Notes: generated from the letters alone by a model not told the origin. DNA of 63,957 nucleotides from a virus (IMGVR_UViG_3300028840_000655:1-63957), one strand, 5' to 3'; counted from the stretch's first letter, positions 17,301-24,454 are shown. A program made the numbers and translations.

Positions 17301-19314
17301 CTCGACGTACGACATCGGCGAGTCGTCCTTCGCGGGCAACAAGCACGTCAACGCGCTCTACGTCGACACCATCTATGTGACGGACATCACGAAGGATGCA
17401 ATCAACGGGGCGGTCGACTCAATCACGGTCAACACGCTCTCGTCGTCGTCGTCCTCGTTCATCGACATCCTGTCGGCAAGCGGCATCTACTTCGGGACGA
17501 ACGGCGTCGGCACCACGTACAACTACGAGTTCCTTGGCGGCAACGCGGACATGCGGGGTCCGTCCGGGTCGGAACTGTCGCTCTACCGCGACGACCCGAC
17601 GACGCTCGACACGAACCAACTCGGAGCCATCTACTTCGGCGGATGGGACACGGGTTCGACGGAACGCCGGACGGCGAGCATCCGGGCGAACGCGGCGCAG
17701 GACTTCGGTCTCAACACGAACCTCGGAACCGAACTGACGTTCGCGGTCACGCTGACAGGCGGCAACACGCCTACGGACGTGTGGCAAATCGAGGCGGACG
17801 GCGACCTCATGCCGTTGCTCAACGCCACGTACGACATCGGCTCGTTCTCGCAGAAGCCAGCGGCGGTCTACGGCGTCCTCGGTTCGTTCACGAGCCTCGA
17901 TGTCTACGAGACGGGCGGAGGGACAGCGGGCTTCGACTTCGGTCGAACGGACCTGACGACCGACGCAGAGACGCTTGCAATCATCAACTTCCGTGGCTCA
18001 GACGACGGTTCTGGGGTACAGGTCGGCGCGACCATGTACGCGCGGGCGACGGAGGACTGGACGTCGACGGCGCACGGCACGTCTATCTCGTTCCAAACGA
18101 CGCCGAACGGCGGGACGTCGCAGTTCACACGCTGGCGCATCGACCAGAACGGCGCGCTCTGGCCGTTCACCGACTCGCTCTATGACATCGGGCTGTCGAC
18201 CAACCGGGTCAACCAAATCTACACGGACGGCATCGACACGGGCGGCAACATCGTCCCGGAGACGGCGGGCGGTCCGAGCATCGGCGCGTGGACTAACGAG
18301 TTCAACACGTTCTACTCGAACTACCACGAACTCGCGGTCCGCGACAACGTCTCGTTCCCGCAAGAGAAGTTGAACCGGACGCGCGCGTCATCCGCCATCG
18401 TGCAGGACGGCGATTGGCTCGGTCGCATCCTGTTCACCGGGCGGGACACGACGACGCAGCGCGACGCGGCAGCCATCCGGGCGGCGGTCGACGGGACACC
18501 GGGCGCGTCGGACATGCCGGGAGAACTCGTCTTCTCGACGACGCCGGACGGCTCCGCGACGTTGACCGACCGATGGCGCATCTCGGCGCAGGGTCACTTG
18601 GAGTCGGCGACGGCGGCGAACTACGGCATCTACGGCAAGCCGCCGAACGTCGTCACCTACACGTCGGGGTCTGGCAACTGGACGAAGCCGACCAACCCGA
18701 CACCGACCTACATCGTGGTCGAAGTTCAGGGCGGCGGAGGCGGCGGCGGAGGGTCGCAGGCGACGTCGACGAGCGAGGCCGGGTCCGGCGGCGGCGGCGG
18801 CGGCGGCGGGTACGCGCGCAAGGTGTACTCGGCATCCGACCTGTCCGGGGCGTCATCCTTCGCGTACGCTGTCGGTTCCGGCGGCGGCGGCGGCTCAGGC
18901 AACACCAACGGGTCGGACGGCAGCGCATCGACTTTCACCGTTGGCGGGACGGCGTTGACGGGCAGCGGCGGCGGCGGCGGGACTGCCGGGGCAGCCGGGG
19001 TAGGGTTCACCATCGACAGCGGCGGCGGCAGCGGTGCAGCATCTAACGGCGACGTCAACATCGGCGGCGGTCCCGGTCACAACGGCATCCGCGTGTCGCT
19101 TCCCGGCGTCTCGGCGGCGACCGCAATCCAAGGTCACGGCGGCGACTCACAGTTGGGCGGCGGCGGGCGGCGCGACCCGACCGGCGGCGGCTTCGGTGGC
19201 TCAGGCTACGGCTCCGGTGGCGCGGGCGGTTGGGGCAACCAGAGCAGCGCAGCGACCGATGGCGGAGACGGCAAGGACGGCATCGTCATCATCACGGAGT
19301 TCTACGGTCCATGA
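11302..19314 (+). CDS. Giant repeat-built tail fibre with glycine-rich tip
   Basis: A 2670-aa protein. It contains six copies of a roughly 50-residue unit (consensus DADYLVGTANG then LSAEIVVGT, GGELGGTWASPTVD and an HSGSAHH end), then about nine repeats of a second type ending YDIGTSSVRVATGY or close variants after a RWRISPAGDLEPM lead-in. His-Asp collagen-like stretches such as DHSHAS and DDHHNQ punctuate the first third and could bind metal in a trimeric shaft. The last 180 residues are a glycine-rich domain (GGGGGGGG runs) of the kind that forms polyglycine-II receptor-binding tips. No S74 chaperone domain is visible. It is the best candidate for host recognition. Confidence 0.8.
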   Translation: MTDAYDITWAAGSTVGGRRKNKWDATVAPTAADDSADGFEIGSLWVDVNNDDVYMCVNDTAAAAVWRHLNAGVSDHGGLTGLGDDDHPQYIKDSEFTATGDVLVGTGAGTFVARQNNDNASTAPTASDDNTAGYAIGSRWLDTTNDKEYVATDVSTGAATWVDLTTGAGGGAPTDADYLVGTANGSLSAEIVVGTTPGGELGGTWASPTVDSVHSGSAHHSQSHVLDGGDHTVSGLTPGHVLTALTASTFGFAAAPAGTPASTVTDETTFGISPAVGTDSEYARQDHTHGSPTNPVTAHEAAGDPHPGYLTPAEGNAAYEPLGAVSTHEGLSDPHTGYRLESADHSHASTGLEGGLVSHDVLTNVSADDHHNQAHAFDGADHTGLTITSLATGDLLRYSGTAWVNYPDSNYAASGHTHAYAPDDADYLVGTANGGLSAEIVVGTAPGGELGGTWASPTVDTTHAGSAHHSESHVVNSTGPHAESGLTIGHVLRASAADAFSFAALQASDIPALDYAPSDVDYLVGTASGGLSAEIVVGTAPGGELGGTWASPTVDSVHSGSAHHAQSHVLATGTALGPDHTISGAAAGEVLRALSATTAAFDVLQHGDLGGVGTDDHHSQSHDHSAAGDGTTLSPATLNLPSTTTPAQTTEGQVVWDSDGDFLTVGDGTGRKDFGYLGTTNPVTQNYSDAAAPGSSVEVARIDHVHGMPAAGSGAPDDADYLVGTSNAGLSAEIVVGTTPGGELGGTWASPTVDSVHSGSAHHAQSHDHSSASDGSTLDPAILLLPPGPLLTSGTNGQLLNDGTGVLTLADGSLSGGYKHYPFLNSTPSTQAFGDSADAGTPATAGFASADHKHAFPAQSAIDHGSITGLGDDDHTQYLLVSGTRAMSGNLDVGGNSIISSSGFPALGEWGLDAGHGWSVYASYISQQFGSAAPAVGPYMDAYRYGASGVVAPSDARIWQVEGYVYDGTSSLDTATIIFRVDGAIATDDAPTDIIFATGIGVGGAGGDGWDERWRIASDGDLEPMSDSAYDIGTSAIRVATGYADIWDGAQVHTPHLTQVVVSDTLFPLFEARSADAGPGAKDDNDVLFRHDIYGHDGTGYIIGAQMTARVDGTVGTNVMPSEMVFGINTGGAAISEEVTFRPDSTGWADATIAPGVNYGVSLGDATHQWGQAWLYEGQIGELYVSAISEFRSNLDVYKQADFGTGALQFYRARDNAGSEELVQNNDTLASIYMAGYDGDQYLGAAEIRADVDGTAADNVMYGELIFSTNNGGTAATDRWRISAAGNLEPMLAFTTVGAWDEPVGDFYAEYTYTLRSAFGASIEYYQTADNVDNDFLGFLSMHGQTTGGGFSQGALIFTRVDGTVSAGVLPTEIVFSNNLGSGTSATNIWRFAPSGAFEPMADSLYNIGTASVRPATIYADNLNSAGDITIGADVITEAEWTDLTDGGETTLHTHPGGGSGAPVGADYLVGTADGTLTNEIVVGTSPGGELGGTWASPTIDTTHSGSSHANIPTQTGALNMGTNDITGVGDITMVGDIDGEGFGPYFHHPTTRVGITLERESTVVADGEVGNLLFYGNGWPMGAIRGYARVNAPASGDSPGALVFETTPDGSSTSVQRWQIDHTGAWLPITDSTVDIGSSSVRVATGYFDNLNSAGDITIGAQTISAADWLDLTDGGATTLHSHAGGGGAPTTVDYLVGTADGTLSNEIVVGTTPNGELGGTWGAITVDATHSGSSHAALPTQTATLDMGGNDIISDGVTAGALGEWGTDTGHSWAVYASYISMQGNYAAPGVSPYMDSYRYGTAGATVADDYFLWQVENYGYDGTSSIDGATIFSRIDGTVSTGVLPTEIVFGTSLTNGWVERWRISPAGDFAPITAGAPGAGYAVGEWALPVRDVYVGDFIALRAERDTGPNNIEFYRGRASGTIVADDDILGYIGFYANDGAEGGVMGARIAAVVDEATPANDDVPTELVFSTTNAGTVPTDRWRISPAGALSPIADSTYDIGESSFAGNKHVNALYVDTIYVTDITKDAINGAVDSITVNTLSSSSSSFIDILSASGIYFGTNGVGTTYNYEFLGGNADMRGPSGSELSLYRDDPTTLDTNQLGAIYFGGWDTGSTERRTASIRANAAQDFGLNTNLGTELTFAVTLTGGNTPTDVWQIEADGDLMPLLNATYDIGSFSQKPAAVYGVLGSFTSLDVYETGGGTAGFDFGRTDLTTDAETLAIINFRGSDDGSGVQVGATMYARATEDWTSTAHGTSISFQTTPNGGTSQFTRWRIDQNGALWPFTDSLYDIGLSTNRVNQIYTDGIDTGGNIVPETAGGPSIGAWTNEFNTFYSNYHELAVRDNVSFPQEKLNRTRASSAIVQDGDWLGRILFTGRDTTTQRDAAAIRAAVDGTPGASDMPGELVFSTTPDGSATLTDRWRISAQGHLESATAANYGIYGKPPNVVTYTSGSGNWTKPTNPTPTYIVVEVQGGGGGGGGSQATSTSEAGSGGGGGGGGYARKVYSASDLSGASSFAYAVGSGGGGGSGNTNGSDGSASTFTVGGTALTGSGGGGGTAGAAGVGFTIDSGGGSGAASNGDVNIGGGPGHNGIRVSLPGVSAATAIQGHGGDSQLGGGGRRDPTGGGFGGSGYGSGGAGGWGNQSSAATDGGDGKDGIVIITEFYGP
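11824..16530 (+). repeat. Six in-gene repeats of the fibre unit DADYLVGT...HSGSAHH
   Basis: Copies begin at 11824, 12571, 12856, 13453, 15694 and 16378, each about 150 bp. The first four are close to each other; the last two form a diverged pair (TNEIVVGT/SNEIVVGT and GSSHA endings). The nucleotide similarity makes them likely sites for recombination and repeat-number change. Confidence 0.8.
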
Positions 19315-19748
19315 CACGCATCGAGTTCCCGGTCAAGTTCTGGCAGCGCATCCGTCGAGCGTGGCTCGGCGATGCCTACATGGACGAGTTCTTCGGCACG
19401 GCGAGAGAGCAGCATTCGGAGGTGCAGGCGACCCCTGACCGGCGCGTTCCCGACCGCGAGGGATACGACCGCGTCAACGACATCCGGCTCGACCCGGACA
19501 ACGAGACGAAGGTCTGGGAGTGGGACGTCGACCTCGACGCCGGGGAGCAGGCGGAGTGGGACGCGATGTTCGCGGCGGTCACGGCGGGCGGCGACGGGTC
19601 GGTCCCCTCGTTCGCTGCAATCGAAGCGATGGTCTCGACGATGTCCGCGTACCGGGACAGCACGCCGGGGACGACGACCCCCGCGCAGATGGACGCGACG
19701 CTCCGCGCCATCATCGACTACATCCGCTATCTCGAAGCGCGCGTCTAG
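19311..19748 (+). CDS. Small protein at the end of the tail operon
   Basis: A 145-aa protein whose ATG overlaps the stop of the fibre gene (ATGA), so it is translationally coupled to it. The N-terminus is basic and amphipathic (FPVKFWQRIRRAWLG) and the C-terminal half is helical (residues 95-145). It ends the rightward late operon and meets the leftward operon tail to tail, overlapping by 4 bases. It could be a fibre assembly factor or a small tail component; nothing decides this. Confidence 0.6.
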   Translation: MTRIEFPVKFWQRIRRAWLGDAYMDEFFGTAREQHSEVQATPDRRVPDREGYDRVNDIRLDPDNETKVWEWDVDLDAGEQAEWDAMFAAVTAGGDGSVPSFAAIEAMVSTMSAYRDSTPGTTTPAQMDATLRAIIDYIRYLEARV

Positions 19749-19972
19749 GGCATCCGCGCTCGGATGTCGGCTAGGTTCTTCTCGTCCTCGGTCATCAACG
19801 CGCCGAACGGGACGACGGCGGGTCCGCTCCCTTCGAGGACGACCTTCACGAACGGTCCCTCCGCGTTCCCCATGAACACGCCGAACTCCCCCGCGCCTAT
19901 CTGGCGCATCGTTCCGCGCTCGTCGAAGTCGGACGTGTCGGTCTTGACGTAGACGGTCTCTCCGCGTCTCAC
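19745..19972 (-). CDS. Hypothetical small protein
   Basis: A 75-aa protein with a beta-rich core (ETVYVKTDTSDFDERGTM, then FGVFMGNAEGPFVKVVLE) reminiscent of a small SH3-like barrel, and a short C-terminal helix. It overlaps the gene upstream by 4 bases, so the two are coupled. It is the last gene of the leftward early operon. Family not recognised. Confidence 0.55.
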   Translation of the reverse strand: MRRGETVYVKTDTSDFDERGTMRQIGAGEFGVFMGNAEGPFVKVVLEGSGPAVVPFGALMTEDEKNLADIRARMP

Positions 19973-20196
19973 AGGTACTCCGGTCGCGGCTCAGGCTTCG
20001 GATAGTGTCGCCAGACCGAGAAGACGGACTCTTCGGTCTCGCACTTCGGGCATTGCGGGCTGTGGGGGGTCGACCATCCTGACGCGCAGATGCCGCAGGC
20101 GGCTCGGACCTCGACGAGTTCTTCGCGGCACCATCGGCAGATGATGTCGGCGGACCCGAAGGTCTGGACGATTGGTCTCGGTTCGTGGTCTCTCAT
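19969..20196 (-). CDS. Zinc-ribbon protein
   Basis: A 75-aa protein with three cysteine pairs: CRWC (20-23), CGIC (34-37) and CPKC (49-52), consistent with one or two zinc ribbons. A GAGGAACGA Shine-Dalgarno precedes the ATG. It is coupled to the gene at 19745. Many small proteins of this genome carry such pairs. A role in protein or nucleic-acid binding is likely but unspecified. Confidence 0.6.
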   Translation of the reverse strand: MRDHEPRPIVQTFGSADIICRWCREELVEVRAACGICASGWSTPHSPQCPKCETEESVFSVWRHYPKPEPRPEYL

Positions 20197-20292
20197 TCGT
20201 TCCTCAGACGCTCTCAGACGGACGGAGAGCGGAGATTGTACCGGGAACGGACACCGGGTCGTCTCCGCTCTTCTCGTCCGTCAGGGGCCGTT

Positions 20293-20667
20293 CTACGCGG
20301 TCGAGCGCTTCAAGCGCGCGATGCTGGCGGCGCGGGCTTCGTCGTCCATCTCTTCCCAACGTCGACGGGCGGCTTCGCCACGGGCACGCCGGACGAGGCT
20401 CGCTCGCTGGCGATACATCGCGGACGTGACCTTCGGCGGGAGCAGGACTCGCGTCGAGCCGTCCGCGCTTACCGTCTGGACGAGCGCGTAGTTCCCGGCG
20501 TCTGCCCAACCGACCTTCGAGTCGATGGTGAATGTCTGGACGACATGGGTCACGGTCATCAACCCGTCGTTCGTCGTGACGGTCGACGGGCGGCTCTTGC
20601 GAACCCCCGGCAACCCGTCAATCTCGGCGAGCCATCGGTCGATGACGTCCATGCGGTCTTCTCTCAT
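20293..20667 (-). CDS. Hypothetical protein
   Basis: A 124-aa protein. The N-terminal half is beta-rich (VTTNDGLMTVTHVVQTFTI); the C-terminal third is a basic helix (YRQRASLVRRARGEAARRRW) that could bind nucleic acid. A CACGGAGACC box precedes the ATG at 20665-20667; a second in-frame ATG lies five codons in. An unassigned gap of about 95 bp with a TACAAT hexamer separates it from the zinc-ribbon gene. Unknown function. Confidence 0.55.
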   Translation of the reverse strand: MREDRMDVIDRWLAEIDGLPGVRKSRPSTVTTNDGLMTVTHVVQTFTIDSKVGWADAGNYALVQTVSADGSTRVLLPPKVTSAMYRQRASLVRRARGEAARRRWEEMDDEARAASIARLKRSTA

Positions 20668-20787
20668 GTGGGTCTCCGTGCGTGCTATGGGTTCGGGGGA
20701 GACGTCCGTAGGTGTGTTCGGGATGTCTCCCCTCGCGGAGCGGCAACCGTGCTAGGTGACTACCGCTCCGGTCCTTCTATCGTGGGG

Positions 20788-21156
20788 CTACCGATAGGCG
20801 ACCTCCGTCCTGCGGGTCCGGCGAGTGTACCGGCGGGGGGAGCGGCGGACCGGCTCGAAGCGGTCCCCGCGTGCGAAGTAGGCGTTGTCGACGAAGATGT
20901 CGACCATCTCGTCGATGGCGGCGTCTTCCATCGCGTCGAAGGCGAGGTCGGCGGCGAGGCCGACGTTGTTCGGGCGCATCTCGCGGAGCAGGCTTTCGAG
21001 GGCGGCGGCGGCGAAGATGCTCTCACCGTCGAACCACTCGTTGCGGACCTGAACCTCGTTCCAACGCTCGTTCTCTTCGGGCGTCAGGGTCGGGACGGTC
21101 TCGCTCAGGTAGGCGATTGCGTCCGCGTAGTCCTTGGCGATTGCGTCGTTGTTCAT
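20788..21156 (-). CDS. Hypothetical protein, first gene behind P2
   Basis: A 122-aa protein, acidic and helical through residue 95 (AIAKDYADAIAYLSETVP, then ALESLLREMRP), with a strongly basic last 20 residues (RRSPRRYTRRTRRTE). It starts behind CACGAACGGAGACC and is served by operator-bearing promoter P2. The gap to the next gene downstream (20668-20787) holds a GGGAGAC...GTCTCCC inverted repeat. Unknown function. Confidence 0.6.
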   Translation of the reverse strand: MNNDAIAKDYADAIAYLSETVPTLTPEENERWNEVQVRNEWFDGESIFAAAALESLLREMRPNNVGLAADLAFDAMEDAAIDEMVDIFVDNAYFARGDRFEPVRRSPRRYTRRTRRTEVAYR

Positions 21157-21193
21157 TCGTGGTCTCCGTTCGTGTGTCTGATTGACTGACGTC

Positions 21194-21222
21194 AGGATAG
21201 CCTACGCTGGCGTAGATGTCAA
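21194..21222 (-). promoter_or_regulatory. Promoter P2 with embedded operator
   Basis: Minus strand TTGACA (21217-21222), 17-base spacer, TATCCT (21194-21199). The spacer contains CTACGCTGGCGTAG (21202-21215), a palindrome with one mismatch. Upstream (to 21242) is a GATTGAGCGG block shared with P5 and with the promoter at 29298. Confidence 0.8.
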
Positions 21223-21241
21223 CTACACCTAACCGCTCAAT

Positions 21242-21535
21242 CTACCGGGACAGGATGGCGACCCGGTTCGCGTGGATGTCGAGCGCGGCGGCGGCGGCGA
21301 CGGCGGGATAGCCGACCGTCTCGGACGTCCCGAACCCCTTGCGCTTCGAGCCGTACTGAACGGCGAACCGGGCGCTCCCGGTGCGGTCCTGCTCAGGCCA
21401 CAGGGACGAGTGTCCGATGCGGAGGGTCCGGACCGTGTTGCCGGACTTGTCGGACGACCACGTCACGGTCTTCCCGGAGAGCAGCGCTTCGAGGGCGGCT
21501 TCGGTGCCGACGTTGATGGAGTAGCAGCGGGTCAT
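21242..21535 (-). CDS. Hypothetical protein
   Basis: A 97-aa protein. I took the ATG at 21533-21535 because it overlaps the stop of the upstream gene. The frame stays open much further upstream, but that part runs through the neighbouring genes. The middle is beta-rich (SGKTVTWSSDKSGNTVRTLRIG) and the C-terminus is an alanine-rich helix. Unknown function. Confidence 0.55.
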   Translation of the reverse strand: MTRCYSINVGTEAALEALLSGKTVTWSSDKSGNTVRTLRIGHSSLWPEQDRTGSARFAVQYGSKRKGFGTSETVGYPAVAAAAALDIHANRVAILSR

Positions 21536-21729
21536 CGTACGACCTCCCAGTTCTCGGTCTCGGGGTAGTTGCCGGTTCCGGCGTAGTAGCCGCCGGGGGT
21601 CAGCCAGTCGATGCCGACCGTGCGGGTCGCGTAGTTCGGGCGGGGGTCGCTGGCGACCTCGCGGATGCGGCGGGGTCCGACGCGGACCTTGTCGCCCTTG
21701 CGGAGTTGGTTCGTCTGGACGGTCATCAT
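21532..21729 (-). CDS. Hypothetical small protein
   Basis: A 65-aa protein behind a CACGAACGGAGAC box with two adjacent ATG codons. It begins TNQLRKGDKVRVGPRRIREV, which suggests a small beta-barrel (KOW/SH3-like) that could bind nucleic acid, and ends in an acidic-aromatic stretch. It is coupled to 21242-21535 by a 4-base overlap. Unknown function. Confidence 0.55.
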   Translation of the reverse strand: MMTVQTNQLRKGDKVRVGPRRIREVASDPRPNYATRTVGIDWLTPGGYYAGTGNYPETENWEVVR

Positions 21730-21762
21730 GTCTCTGTCTCCGTTCGTGGGCCGGGGGACCGC

Positions 21763-21999
21763 TTACGCGGTCCACTCCCCGGCGATGATGCGCTGGCGCT
21801 TGACGTTGACGGCGATGTCGAGAAGGCGGGTCAGGCGGAAGACCTGACGAGAAGCGGCGTTCGCCTGACGGCGGTTGCCCATCGCGATGTTCATGCCGCC
21901 AATCTCGGAGGCGTTGTAGAGCATCGACTGTAGGGTCGGGATGTAGTCGGCGAGTTCGGCGTCCGTCATGCCCTTGATGTAGGGGTCGCGGTTCGTCAT
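21763..21999 (-). CDS. Hypothetical small helical protein, first gene behind P3
   Basis: A 78-aa protein, helical throughout, with a basic C-terminal half (GNRRQANAASRQVFRLTRLL). It starts behind CACGAACGGAGACCACGAG and is the first gene after operator-bearing promoter P3. The residue pattern (TDAELADYIPTLQSML) fits a small alpha-helical bundle. Unknown function. Confidence 0.55.
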   Translation of the reverse strand: MTNRDPYIKGMTDAELADYIPTLQSMLYNASEIGGMNIAMGNRRQANAASRQVFRLTRLLDIAVNVKRQRIIAGEWTA

Positions 22000-22041
22000 C
22001 TCGTGGTCTCCGTTCGTGTGTGTGTCTGATTGACAAGTCGA

Positions 22042-22070
22042 AGACTACAGGACGTCTACGCTAGCGTCAA
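22042..22070 (-). promoter_or_regulatory. Promoter P3 with embedded operator
   Basis: Minus strand TTGACG (22065-22070), 17-base spacer, TAGTCT (22042-22047). The palindrome copy CGCTAGCG with flanks lies at 22056-22069, overlapping the -35. GATTAGGGG directly upstream matches the upstream block of P7, P9 and P10. Confidence 0.8.
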
Positions 22071-22083
22071 CCCCTAATCTGCC

Positions 22084-22197
22084 TCATCCGTTGACAGCGC
22101 GCACCACGGCGAAGATTGCGAAGCCGACCACGAGCCACGATGCCCACAGCGCGAGCAGGCACCCGGCGCGGTCCCATTCCTCCTGCTCTTCGTTCAT
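22084..22197 (-). CDS. Small single-span membrane protein
   Basis: A 37-aa protein: a charged N-terminus (NEEQEEWDRAG) and one hydrophobic segment (residues 13-33, CLLALWASWLVVGFAIFAVV). Its ATG overlaps the stop of 22194-22415, so it is coupled to that gene. It ends just upstream of P3. It could be an inner-membrane peptide acting early in infection; function unknown. Confidence 0.5.
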   Translation of the reverse strand: MNEEQEEWDRAGCLLALWASWLVVGFAIFAVVRAVNG

Positions 22198-22415
22198 CGG
22201 TCGGCGTAGTGGTCCCCGCCGCACTTCTCGCAGCGGGGTCCGGTGTACAGCGGCGGGTCCGGGCGGAAGTCGAACTCGTCGAACTCGACCTTCTCGCGAC
22301 TGACGCGGATGCCGATGCCGTAGCCGATGTCGCCGAGCCGGAAGAGCAGGCGACCGATGGCACGGCGGACGGGGTTCGGCTCCGGGACGAACCGGAACTT
22401 GACGTCGGGCTTCAT
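22194..22415 (-). CDS. Hypothetical protein with C-terminal zinc knuckle
   Basis: A 73-aa protein, basic in the middle, ending GPRCEKCGGDHYADR, where CxxC plus a following His could hold a metal. I took the ATG at 22413-22415, two bases from the stop of the upstream gene. It is the middle gene of a tight three-gene run (22418, 22194, 22084). Unknown function. Confidence 0.5.
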   Translation of the reverse strand: MKPDVKFRFVPEPNPVRRAIGRLLFRLGDIGYGIGIRVSREKVEFDEFDFRPDPPLYTGPRCEKCGGDHYADR

Positions 22416-22417
22416 GA

Positions 22418-23461
22418 CTACTTGCTCCAATCGAAGATGCGCGTCTTGCGCGGGATGAGTGGCTTGTCTGTCGGTCCCTTGACGTAGGGCGAGATGTAGA
22501 CCTGACGATGCACACCGAGCGACGGGAACCATTGGTTCCGCCAATGTCCTCCGACGAGCCATCGGTGCGACCATTCGACGGGTCGAGGGTCGCTGTCGTC
22601 CGCTGTGGGCGTCGTGGGGCGACGGAGACGGACGATGACGACGTTCCGCTCCGGGAACTCGTATCGCTTGCAGCGACGCCGTACGGGGCGCGCAGGGCGT
22701 CCGGGCGCGTGCGTGACGATGGTCTGCTGTAGCAGGCGGAAGAGGACTTGGACGTCATGCGTCATCGGCGTCCCTTGGATGTCGCTCCCCTCGTACTTCG
22801 GCGGCGGGTCGTCGAAGAGCCACGGGTAGATGCCGTCGACGATGAGGTCGCCACGGCGCACGCCTTCGCCTTCGCCGTAGCGGCGCATGACGGTCGGCGT
22901 CTGGTATGCGCTCCCGTTGTCGTACGCGTCGATGTCCCCGGTCTTGTGCAGCATGTACAGGATGATGCCCCTCCGCCGGGTGACGGTCTTCGGGTTCGCC
23001 TTCTCGGCGTCGCTCATGAACCGGGGGTCTTTCGTGTACGGACCTTCGACGTCGACTTCGAGCGGCGACCACAGGAACGCGCGATGCACGATGGTCTGAC
23101 CGTGGACGTCCTCGATGCCGTGCGGGCGCGTCAGGTAGACGAACCCGGCGGCGGTCAGGATGTCCTGCTCGTGTAGCGGCTCTTCGACGAAGTCGGCGCA
23201 GGCGGCTTCCCACAGGGTTTGCATGTCCGGCGAGACGTGGATTGGCTCCGCGTTGAAGAGCGCGTCCGGGACGTACTCGGTCCCCTGTGCGACGAAGCCG
23301 TCGTTCGGGCGTCCCTTGTCTCGCTGCGATTGTGCCCAGCCGTTGAGGTAGCGTCGACCCCTGTCGCTTGTCGCGAAGAGGTATGCTTCGAGTTGTGCAT
23401 CGAGGGCGTCTTCCCAGCGGGCAGACGTCGAGCGATGCGCGCGAATGGTCTCGATGGTCAT
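22418..23461 (-). CDS. Conserved hypothetical protein (actinobacterial/actinophage type)
   Basis: A 347-aa protein and the largest gene of the leftward region. The C-terminal third reads HRWLVGGHWRNQWFPSLG and then YVKGPTDKPLIPR, a pattern I recall from hypothetical proteins widespread in actinobacterial chromosomes and phages. This is one reason for the host inference. The middle part contains tryptophan-rich and proline-rich segments and no catalytic motif I know. It starts behind CACGAACGGAGAC. Biochemical function unknown. Confidence 0.65.
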   Translation of the reverse strand: MTIETIRAHRSTSARWEDALDAQLEAYLFATSDRGRRYLNGWAQSQRDKGRPNDGFVAQGTEYVPDALFNAEPIHVSPDMQTLWEAACADFVEEPLHEQDILTAAGFVYLTRPHGIEDVHGQTIVHRAFLWSPLEVDVEGPYTKDPRFMSDAEKANPKTVTRRRGIILYMLHKTGDIDAYDNGSAYQTPTVMRRYGEGEGVRRGDLIVDGIYPWLFDDPPPKYEGSDIQGTPMTHDVQVLFRLLQQTIVTHAPGRPARPVRRRCKRYEFPERNVVIVRLRRPTTPTADDSDPRPVEWSHRWLVGGHWRNQWFPSLGVHRQVYISPYVKGPTDKPLIPRKTRIFDWSK

Positions 23462-23541
23462 GTCGTCTCCGTTCGTGTGGGGAGGGAAGGGACGGACCCG
23501 CCGGGGAGGGAGTTAGCGGGTCCGTCTCCGTTCATCCTAGC

Positions 23542-23916
23542 CTACTTGTAGACCGCCATCGGGAGCGACTTGTCGACGTTGATGCCGTCGACCTTGAGGA
23601 TGTAGCCGGGGCGGTCGAAGCACGCGGCGTCCCAATCGACGATGCCGACGACGACGTAGCGTCCCTTCTGCGCGCCTGTCTGGTCGTGGTAGAACTCGGC
23701 GGCGTAGCCGACCTCGTCCGGAACCCACTTGCGGTCGTCACCCCAACCTTCGGCGTGGACCGTGCGACCCGCGCTCATGATGGCGAGGCTCGGCTTGCTC
23801 TTGCCGGGGCGGGCGACGAGGTAGATGGTCCCGTCCGTCCAACCGTACTCGTTGGTCTCGTACGGGTTCGAGGGGTTGATGCGTCCTGCGGGGAGGATGG
23901 CGTTGCCGTGGTACAT
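23542..23916 (-). CDS. Hypothetical protein
   Basis: A 124-aa beta-rich protein (GTIYLVARPGKSKPSLAIM, then GRYVVVGIVDWDAACFD). I took the ATG at 23914-23916 because it follows a CGAACGGAGACAC box; the frame is open further upstream into the next gene. The 80-bp gap to the gene at 23461 holds a GGGTCCGTCCC-type inverted repeat. Unknown function. Confidence 0.55.
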   Translation of the reverse strand: MYHGNAILPAGRINPSNPYETNEYGWTDGTIYLVARPGKSKPSLAIMSAGRTVHAEGWGDDRKWVPDEVGYAAEFYHDQTGAQKGRYVVVGIVDWDAACFDRPGYILKVDGINVDKSLPMAVYK

Positions 23917-23941
23917 GTCGTGTCTCCGTTCGTTCGTTGGT

Positions 23942-24214
23942 CTAGCCGATGGTCTGCCGACCGGAGCCGATGCAGTTCGCGACCTTGACGGCGGCGAGTT
24001 CACCGTTCTCCGGAGCGTCCGCGTAGAACGCTTCGCGGGTGTAGGCGACGACGAAAGCGTCCTTGCTCCCTGCCTTCGCGACGAAGTCGTTGACGGTCCA
24101 CTCGACCGGGTCGAGGTCGATGTCGTGGTTGTGGTCGAACTTGCGCGTGTGGGCGCAACCCGGCTTGTGCAGTTCGTTCTGGCCGAAGTTCGAGTTTGCG
24201 ACGGTCGTCTTCAT
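23942..24214 (-). CDS. Hypothetical protein with His/Asp-rich segment
   Basis: A 90-aa protein behind a CACGAACGGAGACC box. The segment GCAHTRKFDHNHDIDLDP (residues 19-36) is rich in His, Asp and Cys and could bind metal; the rest is a mixed alpha/beta stretch. It lies second in the P4 operon. Unknown function. Confidence 0.5.
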   Translation of the reverse strand: MKTTVANSNFGQNELHKPGCAHTRKFDHNHDIDLDPVEWTVNDFVAKAGSKDAFVVAYTREAFYADAPENGELAAVKVANCIGSGRQTIG

Positions 24215-24244
24215 CGGGGTCTCCGTTCGTGGGGGACGGTCGCC

Positions 24245-24454
24245 CTAGCGGGCGACGACGTCCGGATGCGAGATTGCCATTGCCGCGCGGTCGCGGGAGA
24301 TGGGGAGCCAGCGCTGCGCGCGACCCCAGTAGTGGAACTTGACCGTGTTGTTCGGGTAGATGGAGCGGCGGATGACGACCGGGGCGACGAAGCCGTCAGG
24401 CTTGCAGTTCTCGAAGGCTTCGGTGTAGACGGTGTTCGGTCGGCGGTCGGTCAT
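24245..24454 (-). CDS. Hypothetical protein, first gene behind P4
   Basis: A 69-aa basic protein (PVVIRRSIYPNNTVKFHYWG, then RAQRWLPISRDRAAM). It starts behind ACGAACGGAGACACG and is the first gene transcribed from operator-bearing promoter P4. Unknown function. Confidence 0.55.
   Translation of the reverse strand: MTDRRPNTVYTEAFENCKPDGFVAPVVIRRSIYPNNTVKFHYWGRAQRWLPISRDRAAMAISHPDVVAR

Noticed and set aside
21242-22036. 264-codon minus-strand frame
   Set aside because: Its first 165 codons run through two other genes and are Arg/Pro/His-rich; the real gene starts at 21535.
22084-22758. 224-codon minus-strand frame
   Set aside because: Most of it overlaps the 347-aa gene and 22194-22415; only the last 37 codons (22084-22197) have a credible start and hydrophobic segment.
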